Below are positions 1 through 5,888 of a DNA stretch of 7,740 nucleotides, in pieces. A program made the translations under genes and the position numbers. The DNA is from an uncultured Clostridia bacterium (lineage in GTDB: Bacteria > Bacillota > Clostridia > Christensenellales > UBA1242). The stretch covers positions 1 through 7,740 of the forward strand of contig CAKVCH010000026.1 in NCBI GenBank assembly GCA_934725745.1, given 5' to 3'. The notes under the pieces are model-generated. The model was not told the origin of the DNA. It made no database searches and saw nothing but the letters and a program-made list of their open reading frames with translations. The first letter of the stretch is position 1. Each line of letters opens with the position of its first letter.

Positions 1-364
1 TGATAACTGTAATTACAAGCGCACTTAACTTTTTTTGGAGCAAATTTTGTAATGCCCCGACGCATCCACCCATAATAAAGGTCGACGATAAAAAAACGAA
101 GAAAAACAAAAGGTATTTTTTAGTGTTATTGCCATTTGTCATAAATAAAGTAATTAAAACAGCACATAAAATTTTTATTGGAATCAAAAACCCAACCTTA
201 ATTCTAAAAAACGACAAAAGCAAGACAAAACCCGCCCCAAATAGTGAAACGAGCAATAATTTATACCATTTTGATTTTTCATTTATAGCAAAATTACTTA
301 TTGATAATAACATATAGTTAATTATTAAATTTTGTAAAATTGCATCTTCTATGTAAACTTGCAT
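1..364 (-). CDS. spoIIGA: SpoIIGA-like sigma-E processing peptidase, N-terminal membrane domain (partial)
   Basis: The reading frame is open from an ATG at 364 to the left edge (121 codons), so the C-terminal part lies outside the window. The N-terminus reads MQVYIEDAILQNLIINYMLL, which fits the start of the SpoIIGA family (a short 'VYxDxxxLxNxxxDxxLL' pattern leading into a membrane segment). At least three further hydrophobic segments follow, near residues 36-53, 57-75 and 83-105, as expected for its multi-pass membrane domain. In the known family this is the membrane half of an aspartic protease in the septal membrane that cleaves pro-sigma-E in the mother cell. The catalytic Asp lies in the missing C-terminal half and cannot be checked. 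It sits just downstream of ftsZ on the same strand, and sigE would be expected next, to the left. There is no clear Shine-Dalgarno site before the ATG. The family call rests on the N-terminal pattern, topology and position. Confidence 0.8.
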   Translation of the reverse strand, partial: MQVYIEDAILQNLIINYMLLSISNFAINEKSKWYKLLLVSLFGAGFVLLLSFFRIKVGFLIPIKILCAVLITLFMTNGNNTKKYLLFFFVFLSSTFIMGGCVGALQNLLQKKLSALVITVI

Positions 365-375
365 ACTTAGATTTT

Positions 376-404
376 ATTATAAAAAAACTAGTCTCGAAAG
401 TAAA
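376..404 (-). promoter_or_regulatory. Candidate promoter of spoIIGA with a possible Spo0A-like box
   Basis: On the minus strand a TTTACT (404-399) is followed after 17 bases by a perfect TATAAT (381-376), only 11 bases before the spoIIGA ATG. That would give a nearly leaderless message, in line with the absent Shine-Dalgarno site. On the plus strand 392-398 reads TCTCGAA, one base from the Spo0A box TGTCGAA, and lies next to the -35. Spo0A control of spoIIG is known in Bacillus; here it is only an inference. AT-rich DNA yields such matches by chance. Confidence 0.3.
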
Positions 405-439
405 TAAAACTCTCAAAATGAAAAAATAAGACTAGTTTT
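384..439 (-). repeat. 11-bp perfect inverted repeat upstream of spoIIGA
   Basis: AAAACTAGTCT at 384-394 is exactly reverse-complementary to AGACTAGTTTT at 429-439, with 34 bases between the arms. Read on the minus strand, the second arm continues into a run of seven T residues, so it has the outline of a terminator or attenuator in front of spoIIGA. The long loop makes it weaker than a normal terminator, and it overlaps the candidate promoter, so an operator-like DNA site is also possible. Confidence 0.4.
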
Positions 440-458
440 GTAAAATAAAGTCGATTAT

Positions 459-503
459 AAAAAAACTACCCAAATGAGTTTAACAAATGGATAGTTTTTT
501 TTT
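459..503 (-). terminator. Rho-independent terminator of ftsZ
   Basis: The arms 459-472 (A-run followed by CTACCCA) and 488-501 (TGGATAG followed by a T-run) form a hairpin with a 15-base loop. In minus-strand RNA the one non-Watson-Crick position becomes a G-U pair, while in plus-strand RNA it would be an A-C mismatch. This favours the minus strand, where it lies about 70 bases past the ftsZ stop and ends in a U-run. Confidence 0.7.
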
Positions 504-572
504 GATATATTCTAAAAATTTATAACAAAAATATAATTTAAAATCATATATTTATGTTAAAACTTGAAAACT

Positions 573-1718
573 TTACCTATTTCGTCTAAGTTTATCAAGG
601 AATGCTGGAATTGTGGAAGCGTGTCCATCAACCTTTATACGAGATGTTGGTGCAACAGTAGGTTGTTCTGCAACTTGTGGTTCTGGCTCTTTTTCTTCCA
701 TATGGAAAGCGTCAAAATTCATTTTTGGAAGAGTCAATTCTTCTTCGTCAGTCTTTTGAACTGCTTGTTTTTGATTAAATCCAGTTGCAATGACCGTAAT
801 TTCAACTTGTTCACTAAGTGATTCGTCAACACCAGCGCCAAAAATAATGTTGCAATTAGAATCAACGACTTCTCTAACTAGTTCCGCTGCTTCATTTACT
901 TCGTCAAGTGGCAAGTCAAGACCGCCCTTTACATTAAGAAGGATGCCAGTTGCACCTTCAATATTTGTTTCAAGGAGTGGACTTTGAACAGCTTGTCTAA
1001 CGGCGTCAATTGTTTTGTTTTCGCCCTTTCCGCGCCCAATACCCATATGAGCGAGTCCTTTGTCTTTCATAATCGTTTTAACATCGGCGAAGTCAAGATT
1101 GATAAGACTTGGAGTAACAATAAGGTCAGAAATGCCTTGAATACCTTGACGCAAAACATCGTCCGCACAACGGAACGCTTCGACAATTGGAGTCCCTTTT
1201 GGAACGATTTTAAGCAATTTGTCGTTTGGAATGATAACAAGCGTATCGACAAACTTTTTCAAATTTGCAATACCTTTTTCTGCGTTTTCCATTCTCTTTT
1301 TGCCTTCAAAATTAAAAGGTTTTGTAACGACGGCAATGGTCAATATGTCAAGTTCTTTCGCAATTTGCGCGACAACTGGAGCGGCGCCAGTTCCTGTTCC
1401 GCCACCCATACCAGCCGTGATAAAAACAAGGTCACAACCTTTTAACATCTCGGTTATAACAGCCTTACTCTCTTCCGCTGCTTTTTGCCCAATTTCTGGG
1501 TCAGCACCAGCGCCAAGACCACGAGTCAATTTTTCCCCAATTTGTATACGATGAGTTGCCTTACTCATTAAAAGTGCTTGCTTGTCCGTGTTAATTGCAA
1601 CAAATTCGGCACTTGTAACATTGGCGGCAACCATACGATTGACGGCGTTATTACCGCCCCCGCCGATACCTACGACTTTTATGTTTGCTACATGGCTGAT
1701 ACTATTTGCGTTATACAT
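573..1718 (-). CDS. ftsZ: Cell division protein FtsZ
   Basis: 381-residue tubulin-like GTPase that polymerises into the division ring. Near the N-terminus it shows the nucleotide-binding [15 protein letters not shown] stretch (residues 15-29). The tubulin signature GGGTGTG is at 105-111, and the catalytic T7 loop NLDFADVK is at 207-214. A variable acidic/proline linker (about 335-365) precedes the C-terminal conserved peptide, which contains [10 protein letters not shown] (370-379) and normally binds FtsA, SepF or ZapA-type partners. The length is typical of the family. The frame is open a further 8 codons upstream, but the ATG at 1718 is preceded by GGAGGG at a suitable distance and gives the usual FtsZ N-terminus. 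It lies 123 bases downstream of ftsA on the same strand, with two dyad elements in the gap, and is followed by a terminator. All core motifs are intact. Confidence 0.98.
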   Translation of the reverse strand: MYNANSISHVANIKVVGIGGGGNNAVNRMVAANVTSAEFVAINTDKQALLMSKATHRIQIGEKLTRGLGAGADPEIGQKAAEESKAVITEMLKGCDLVFITAGMGGGTGTGAAPVVAQIAKELDILTIAVVTKPFNFEGKKRMENAEKGIANLKKFVDTLVIIPNDKLLKIVPKGTPIVEAFRCADDVLRQGIQGISDLIVTPSLINLDFADVKTIMKDKGLAHMGIGRGKGENKTIDAVRQAVQSPLLETNIEGATGILLNVKGGLDLPLDEVNEAAELVREVVDSNCNIIFGAGVDESLSEQVEITVIATGFNQKQAVQKTDEEELTLPKMNFDAFHMEEKEPEPQVAEQPTVAPTSRIKVDGHASTIPAFLDKLRRNR

Positions 1719-1722
1719 TTTT

Positions 1723-1728
1723 CCCTCC
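1723..1728 (-). promoter_or_regulatory. Ribosome binding site deciding the ftsZ start
   Basis: GGAGGG on the minus strand ends 4 bases before the ATG at 1718. It falls within the in-frame extension, so the upstream in-frame start codons are unlikely to be used. Confidence 0.8.
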
Positions 1729-1733
1729 ATTTT

Positions 1734-1754
1734 TTTAAACAAACTATGTTTAAA
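1734..1754 (-). repeat. 7-bp inverted repeat just upstream of the ftsZ ribosome binding site
   Basis: TTTAAAC (1734-1740) and GTTTAAA (1748-1754) are perfect inverted copies around a 7-base spacer. In the ftsZ message this could be a weak A-U hairpin that ends 5 bases before the Shine-Dalgarno site, or it could be a DNA operator. Its composition makes chance occurrence possible. Confidence 0.35.
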
Positions 1755-1774
1755 CGCCTTTTATTTATAAAGAG

Positions 1775-1790
1775 TTTTTAGTACTAAAAA
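1775..1790. repeat. 16-bp perfect palindrome in the ftsA-ftsZ gap
   Basis: TTTTTAGTACTAAAAA is fully symmetric around GTAC. With no loop it is better suited to binding a dimeric protein than to forming an RNA hairpin. I could not place a convincing ftsZ promoter around it. Confidence 0.45.
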
Positions 1791-1841
1791 ACACTTTTTA
1801 ATAACAACTTTTATCCTTTCTATTGCTACAAGTTCATACAT

Positions 1842-2951
1842 CTAATGATTTAAAGCATAATTTAAAACTGCCATTGATGATGAAAAATTCGTTTTTGATG
1901 TCAAACTGCTTGGGAGTGACACAATTTCCACATTCCTATTCAAACAATTCGCAAGGACATCCTTACCACCTTTTATAAAGGAAATTCCGCCACCTGTCAA
2001 ATGAATCGGAATAAAGTCTGGAAAGTTATATGCCCAAGATGAAAAACATTGCTTAATTGCTTTCCCTATAACTTCAATTCTACTTTCAACAATTGCATTG
2101 GCAACCCGCATCGAAATTGGCACTAAATTATGGTTAATTAAGATGTCGTATGTATCATTTTCGTCTGGTTCAATTGTCAAAACAACTTTTTTAAGCAAAT
2201 TTTCTGCCGAGTTAAAAGGTATCTTAAGGCAAGTGCACAAATCACCTGCAATATGCCCGCCCCCCATTGAAAAACTCGTAAGGTTAAGTAGCCCATTCCC
2301 ACGAATAAGAGCCACAGTTGTTGTGATATACCCGCAATCTACCAAAAGTGCATATCTTTCCCTTTCGTCATCATCAAATAGGTATTGGCTTTGTGCGTAG
2401 ACGCTTGAAACAAAATCAAAATTTTCCACTCCTGAACGAAGTAAAATCTTTGAAATTGTGCTTAGAAAGCCGTTTTCCGCAAGGACAAAAGACAAAAATG
2501 CTGAAATTTTACTGTCAACTTGTCCAAGAGGATTACTAACTTTGTTGTTTTCACCCAGCACAAAATAAATACTATCTTGGCTAATAACTGTGTGTGTTTT
2601 AACCTTCATTTCTGCAAGAGCGTACAAACTTTCAATGTCGCTTTCGGTAAACCTGCGTTGCTTTTCATAGGTCTTTGTAACATTCTTGCACGCACAAAAA
2701 GTAAATTCGGTCGGGACACCGACGACTAGACTTGTTATCTCTTTACCCAAAATTTTAGAGGCGCCAAGAATGCAAGACGAAATCGCCTTTTCAAGATTTT
2801 TAGGTTCAATAAACTCGCCGTCCATAAAGCCTTCATAATTCTCTTGATAGGTGCATCTTACATTTATGCTGTTATTAACATCTCTGCTACCTACTAGAAT
2901 AGTGAGTTTTTGACTCCCAATATCTAATATTGCGACTTCCTTTTTTGCCAT
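1842..2951 (-). CDS. ftsA: FtsA-like actin-family division protein, divergent, without C-terminal tail
   Basis: 369-residue member of the FtsA/actin ATPase fold, which normally links FtsZ filaments to the membrane. Visible motifs are phosphate-1 AILDIGSQK (7-15), an SHS2-like insert (about 25-170), phosphate-2 LLVDCGYITTTVAL (202-215), MGGGHIAGDL (229-238) and the adenosine motif LTGGGISFIKG (318-328). Two things are odd. Phosphate-2 has Tyr-Ile (208-209) where the family normally has small residues (Gly-Gly/Ala). The protein also ends at NYALNH, right after the actin core, so the usual linker and amphipathic membrane-targeting helix are absent; most FtsA proteins are longer. The frame extends 22 codons upstream, but a consensus promoter lies inside that extension. 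The ATG at 2951 follows a GAGGGGG ribosome site, so it is the start. Position before ftsZ supports the call; alternatively it is an FtsA paralogue. Confidence 0.88.
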   Translation of the reverse strand: MAKKEVAILDIGSQKLTILVGSRDVNNSINVRCTYQENYEGFMDGEFIEPKNLEKAISSCILGASKILGKEITSLVVGVPTEFTFCACKNVTKTYEKQRRFTESDIESLYALAEMKVKTHTVISQDSIYFVLGENNKVSNPLGQVDSKISAFLSFVLAENGFLSTISKILLRSGVENFDFVSSVYAQSQYLFDDDERERYALLVDCGYITTTVALIRGNGLLNLTSFSMGGGHIAGDLCTCLKIPFNSAENLLKKVVLTIEPDENDTYDILINHNLVPISMRVANAIVESRIEVIGKAIKQCFSSWAYNFPDFIPIHLTGGGISFIKGGKDVLANCLNRNVEIVSLPSSLTSKTNFSSSMAVLNYALNH

Positions 2952-2984
2952 AACCCCCTCTATGCGCGTTTTACACACATAATC

Positions 2985-3013
2985 ATTATAAATTTTAGGT
3001 TTTTTTGTGTCAA
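2985..3013 (-). promoter_or_regulatory. Consensus sigma-A promoter for ftsA-ftsZ
   Basis: On the minus strand TTGACA (3013-3008), a 17-base spacer and TATAAT (2990-2985) form an exact consensus promoter. The expected start of transcription is near 2978, leaving a leader of about 27 bases that contains the ribosome site before the ATG at 2951. Confidence 0.88.
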
Positions 3014-3045
3014 ACATTTTAAGACAATTTATTTAAAATGAAACA

Positions 3046-3068
3046 CAATCTTTTTATAAAAACGATTG
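3046..3068 (-). terminator. Weak hairpin after the S8 protease gene, possible terminator
   Basis: CAATC (3046-3050) pairs with GATTG (3064-3068), enclosing the palindrome TTTTTATAAAAA with one bulged base. It begins 5 bases past the protease stop codon. The stem is mostly A-T and the following minus-strand sequence is only moderately T-rich, so termination would be partial at best. Confidence 0.35.
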
Positions 3069-3073
3069 AAAAT

Positions 3074-4240
3074 CTATTTTAAAAATTCGCCGATTGACGG
3101 GACGCCGAAACCTTCTTCGTTTTTGTTGTGCGTCAAACTCTTGCAACCACGCAAAAGGCGAACCTTTAATTGGTCGGGAGTTATATATGGATATTTTGAT
3201 ACTATAATGCAACAAATACCCGCTATCATTGGAGTTGCAACGCTTGTTCCGCTCATTTTTACATAAAAATTGCCCGTGGTTTCGTCAAAACCCGCCCCCG
3301 TAATATCGACTGCGGGCGCTATCAAATCGGGTTTAAAATACATTCCAGCGGGGCCACGGGAAGAAAAAGACGCAATCTTAAAGTTTGCAAATTCAAAATT
3401 TTCATTTTCGTCTCTCTTGTCGTCAAATCCGCCTACTGTTATGATTTTGCTTGAAAACCCAGGTGCTTTTATCGTGTAATTTTCAGGTCCACTATTACCC
3501 GCTGCCGCGACAACCACAATGCCTAAATTCCATAAACTTTCCGCACCTACAACAAGTGGGTCATTTCTCCCAAGTGGGCTTGCGCCAAAAGACATACACA
3601 CAACTCGAATGTTGTATTTTTTATGGTTGTCACTTATCCACTGCATTGCTTCTAAAATCTTATATGCGCCCGTTTCGCCACTATTATCAAGGGCTTTTAT
3701 AGCAACAATTTTTGTTTTGGGCGATATTCCAGAATACTTTTTTGCACCCGCAACGCCGTTCCCACAAACAATGCTCGCAACATATGTCCCGTGTCCATTG
3801 TCATCATATGGAGCGGTTTTATTTGACACTAAGTCAACAAATTTAACGATTCTATTTTGTGGCACGCAAAAATCAAGGTGCGGATTTATCCCCGTATCTA
3901 TAACTGCGACTGTTACATCTGCGCCCAAATTTTTATCTGCCACCTTATCAACATTCATTATTTTTTTTGCAACATTGACTTGCGTTGTGACTTTGGTTTG
4001 TTTTGCAATGAAGCCAACAACCGTTGTGCGCGCAAATTTGATAATTTGTTTTTGACTTAAACTTACGCCAATTGCACTAATAAATGGATATTCGTGATAA
4101 GGTTTGCCGAGTTTATTTATCTCTTCTTTTAACCTTCTAAAATTACTTCCATACACTACGCAATCGTTATCAGAATAAGCGGAGCTCGTTCTTACAATTT
4201 TTAGTAGTTCTGGACAAATTTTGTTATATATGTTAATCAT
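3074..4240 (-). CDS. Subtilisin-family (S8) serine protease, probably cytoplasmic
   Basis: 388-residue subtilase with the full catalytic set: Asp115 in VAVIDTG, His150 in NGHGT, oxyanion Asn249 in AAAGNSG and Ser333 in SGTSVATP. Residues of about 25-85 resemble an inhibitor_I9-type propeptide, so the enzyme may be made as a self-inhibited precursor. There is no signal peptide or membrane segment, which suggests an intracellular type (ISP/AprX-like) rather than a secreted subtilisin. The ATG at 4240 is preceded by AAGGAAG at a good distance; the in-frame TTG at 4243 is too close to it. The gene overlaps the stop of the upstream small gene by 8 bases, so the two are probably translationally coupled. 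In Bacillus subtilis, as I recall, a subtilase gene (bpr) also lies in the ftsZ-spoIIGA region, though in a different position. The substrate is unknown. Confidence 0.93.
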   Translation of the reverse strand: MINIYNKICPELLKIVRTSSAYSDNDCVVYGSNFRRLKEEINKLGKPYHEYPFISAIGVSLSQKQIIKFARTTVVGFIAKQTKVTTQVNVAKKIMNVDKVADKNLGADVTVAVIDTGINPHLDFCVPQNRIVKFVDLVSNKTAPYDDNGHGTYVASIVCGNGVAGAKKYSGISPKTKIVAIKALDNSGETGAYKILEAMQWISDNHKKYNIRVVCMSFGASPLGRNDPLVVGAESLWNLGIVVVAAAGNSGPENYTIKAPGFSSKIITVGGFDDKRDENENFEFANFKIASFSSRGPAGMYFKPDLIAPAVDITGAGFDETTGNFYVKMSGTSVATPMIAGICCIIVSKYPYITPDQLKVRLLRGCKSLTHNKNEEGFGVPSIGEFLK

Positions 4241-4553
4241 CAATCTTCCTTATTAAGTTGTCTAAATAGGCTTTTTGAGAATCGTTTAAAAAGGGTGACA
4301 AAGACGCAATAGTGTTTTGCAACTTGTCGTGAGTGAGTTCGCCATTTTGAAGTTTATTTCTTGCTGTTGACAAAAATTCACTCATTAAGTCTTGCTCGGA
4401 ATAATTTTTGTATTTATTATATAAGTCATTCACTTCATTTTTCGTCTTTTCATCAGTTGAAGCCGCGATAAAGTCCGCCTTATTTTTTAGGTCATTAAAT
4501 TTTTCGTTTGGCTCTAATTTTTCATTTGAAAAATCCGACAAATTTCTCTTCAT
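4233..4553 (-). CDS. Small charged hypothetical protein coupled to the S8 protease
   Basis: 106-residue protein rich in Lys, Glu, Asp and Asn, with no signal peptide, membrane segment or cysteine. It looks largely helical: residues of about 15-50 are strongly charged and could form a coiled coil. The C-terminal part (about 50-104) has a regular amphipathic pattern with LMSEFLSTARNKL, LSPFLNDSQKAYL and LIRKI. I do not recognise the family. The ATG at 4553 has an AAGGGG site 5 bases upstream; the GTG two codons earlier lies inside that site and is less likely. The stop overlaps the start of the protease gene, so the proteins are probably made together. A role as partner, regulator or substrate of the protease is only an inference. 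Confidence 0.75.
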   Translation of the reverse strand: MKRNLSDFSNEKLEPNEKFNDLKNKADFIAASTDEKTKNEVNDLYNKYKNYSEQDLMSEFLSTARNKLQNGELTHDKLQNTIASLSPFLNDSQKAYLDNLIRKIDD

Positions 4554-4577
4554 ATTCACCCCTTTAAAGTTGTAAAT

Positions 4578-4607
4578 ATTTTATGAGAATGATATGTTTT
4601 ATGTGAA
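4578..4607 (-). promoter_or_regulatory. Candidate promoter of the small gene/S8 protease operon
   Basis: TTCACA (4607-4602), an 18-base spacer and TAAAAT (4583-4578) on the minus strand each match the sigma-A consensus in 5 of 6 bases. The predicted transcript starts near 4571, about 17 bases before the ATG at 4553. Confidence 0.45.
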
Positions 4608-4654
4608 ATTTAAAAATTAGTAAAGAAATGTCACAACAAAACATAAATTAGATA

Positions 4655-4660
4655 TATAAT
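4655..4660 (+). promoter_or_regulatory. Candidate -10 element for the Asn-rich protein gene
   Basis: A perfect TATAAT lies 37 bases upstream of the ATG at 4698. The bases at the expected -35 position do not resemble TTGACA, so the promoter may be weak, activator-dependent or not real. Confidence 0.35.
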
Positions 4661-4697
4661 ATGCTTGTTGTTTATATGTTAAAAAATAGGAATGAAT

Positions 4698-5228
4698 ATG
4701 AATAGTCGTTTTTCCAATCAAAAAAGAACATTACAAAATAACTTTGTTGAAATTGAGCCAAAAAATTTTGATTACATAAAAAGTATGTACCCTTCGATGA
4801 TGCTTGACGAAAATAGAAAAATAGGTGCGCTGGGGCAAATTTCGCCCACACAAGAAAGAAACGCCCCAAATAGTAGCGAAAGTTCAAATAATATGCAAAA
4901 CTTTGAATGTGCTCAATGTAATAAAAGAGATGATGAACCAAACAATACGAACACGACATCTCAAAGCAATGATATGTCAAATCTCCTAAATAATCTCACG
5001 CAAAGTAGCGGACAAAATAGTCCACTTTCTAACCTTTTGCCTCTTCTTTTATCAGGCAATTTAGGTGGCGGAAACCCCGATATAATGAATATTGTCACAA
5101 AATTACCCCAATTTCAGGGGCAAAATGGTGCCAATTTAATAAATATGCTTTCAAACATATCAAATAAAACGAATGAAAAACCTAGTAAAAATTTTGAAGA
5201 ATATAAGGTTATAAAAGAGTTGGATTAG
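4698..5228 (+). CDS. Asn-rich hypothetical protein with a CxxC motif
   Basis: 176-residue protein of unknown function with no signal peptide and no convincing membrane helix. Asparagine makes up roughly one residue in six, and Ser, Gln and Leu are also frequent. Residues 1-50 look ordered and contain the most conserved-looking stretch (FDYIKSMYPSMM). A low-complexity Asn/Ser segment follows, with ECAQC near 69-73, the only two cysteines. Then comes a Leu/Gly-rich stretch (LSNLLPLLLSGNLGGG, about 109-124) and a charged tail. The ATG at 4698 has AGGA 6 bases upstream; the ATG at 4692 is too close to that site. The gene is divergent from the small gene/protease operon and convergent with the HTH gene. 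The CxxC could bind metal or form disulfides, but two cysteines alone prove neither. Confidence 0.72.
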   Translation: MNSRFSNQKRTLQNNFVEIEPKNFDYIKSMYPSMMLDENRKIGALGQISPTQERNAPNSSESSNNMQNFECAQCNKRDDEPNNTNTTSQSNDMSNLLNNLTQSSGQNSPLSNLLPLLLSGNLGGGNPDIMNIVTKLPQFQGQNGANLINMLSNISNKTNEKPSKNFEEYKVIKELD

Positions 5229-5268
5229 TTTTCTTAGAAAAATAACCATTGTTTTTATAAAAACTAGT

Positions 5269-5298
5269 AAAATAATTTTTGATACATGAAATTATTTT
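5269..5298. repeat. 10-bp A/T inverted repeat after the Asn-rich gene
   Basis: AAAATAATTT (5269-5278) and AAATTATTTT (5289-5298) are perfect inverted copies around 10 bases. An all-A/T stem is weak in RNA. It could assist termination or be a by-product of composition; the stronger terminator is 50 bases further on. Confidence 0.3.
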
Positions 5299-5344
5299 AA
5301 AATACCTTTAATATAATTTAAAAAAATTACCTACGAATTAAAAA

Positions 5345-5397
5345 AAGGAACATTACTAAATGGGGCGCTCCCAAAAAGTATGTTCCTTGTTTTTTTA
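5345..5397. terminator. Bidirectional terminator between convergent genes
   Basis: The stem AAGGAACATTACT (5345-5357) pairs with AGTATGTTCCTT (5377-5388), giving 12 base pairs with one bulged T. Inside it, TGGGGCGCTCCCA forms a second short GC-rich stem. A T-run follows on the plus strand (5390-5396) and an A-run precedes it (from 5339), so both strands end in a U-tract. It serves the Asn-rich gene from the left and the ATPase/HTH operon from the right. Confidence 0.88.
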
Positions 5398-5414
5398 TAA
5401 ATTTTTAGTCAAAA

Positions 5415-5876
5415 CTATGCCGTAACTGTTTCTTGGGCTTGTTTAGAAGTGGCTTTTGTTCTCTTCTTTGGTTTTTTCTCGCCCATTGCATTTTCATATT
5501 CCTTTATAATGTTGTTGATTATTATAAGATTTTTAAAGACTATTGCGTGCTCAAAAAGTTTAAGATTAAGCCCAGAAAGTCTTTTCACCTTATCAATTCT
5601 ATAATTTAAGGTGTTTCTGTGCATAAAAGTTTTCTCACTCGTCGTTGTTGTGTTGAGATTATTGTCAAAAAATGTATAAATCGTCTCCATAAGTTCTGGG
5701 TCATTCAAAATCAATTGAATGTTTGCGTGATTTATGACCTTTTTATATTGTTCGTAATTCTTTTCAGAAAAACAATTTATTAAGTTTTCGGGCGAAAACA
5801 TCGACAAGACCTTCTCTTCTATCGTCGCGCCGTCATCAAAAGATAAATTACAAACAATCAATTTTTTTCTTCCCAT
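5415..5876 (-). CDS. Short PucR/CdaR-type helix-turn-helix protein
   Basis: 153-residue protein. Residues of about 61-122 match the C-terminal HTH of PucR/CdaR regulators (HTH_30 type): a leading LMETIYTFFDNNLN helix, then FMHRNTLNYRIDKV (84-97) and RLSGLNL (99-105), the family's 'HRNTLxYRLxKIxxLTGxDL' pattern. The first 60 residues are short and match no sensor domain I recognise, whereas full-length PucR proteins are usually well over 300 residues. The tail (131-145) is rich in Lys/Arg, which could add non-specific DNA contact. The ATG at 5876 follows AAGGAGT after 7 bases, and this site overlaps the stop codon of the ATPase gene, so the two are co-translated from one message. It probably binds DNA; the target is unknown but may include its own operon. 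Confidence 0.82.
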   Translation of the reverse strand: MGRKKLIVCNLSFDDGATIEEKVLSMFSPENLINCFSEKNYEQYKKVINHANIQLILNDPELMETIYTFFDNNLNTTTTSEKTFMHRNTLNYRIDKVKRLSGLNLKLFEHAIVFKNLIIINNIIKEYENAMGEKKPKKRTKATSKQAQETVTA

Positions 5877-5888
5877 TTTGTGTACTCC

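Noticed and set aside
123..317. Plus-strand open frame of 64 codons
   Set aside because: It is antisense to the spoIIGA frame, which carries the family pattern and membrane segments. It has no ribosome site.
984..1445. Plus-strand open frame of 153 codons opposite ftsZ
   Set aside because: It lies wholly antisense to conserved FtsZ core motifs and its product has no recognisable domain.
2952..3017. 22-codon N-terminal extension of FtsA
   Set aside because: A consensus promoter lies inside it, it has no ribosome site, and the downstream ATG has GAGGGGG.
3519..4055. Plus-strand open frame of 178 codons opposite the S8 protease
   Set aside because: It is antisense to the catalytic domain of an intact subtilase and lacks a ribosome site and family resemblance.
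4642..4650. CATAAATTA resembling a sporulation sigma factor -10 (CATAnnnTA)
   Set aside because: No matching -35 element is found at the right distance, and such strings are common in AT-rich spacers.
4672..4980. Minus-strand frame with Tyr/Phe-rich, membrane-like product
   Set aside because: It mirrors the Asn/Lys-rich codons of the plus-strand gene, which produce Phe/Tyr/Leu codons in antisense. It has no ribosome site and the plus-strand gene has one.
5269..5298. A/T inverted repeat as mobile-element end
   Set aside because: There is no transposase and no second copy in the window, and composition explains it.
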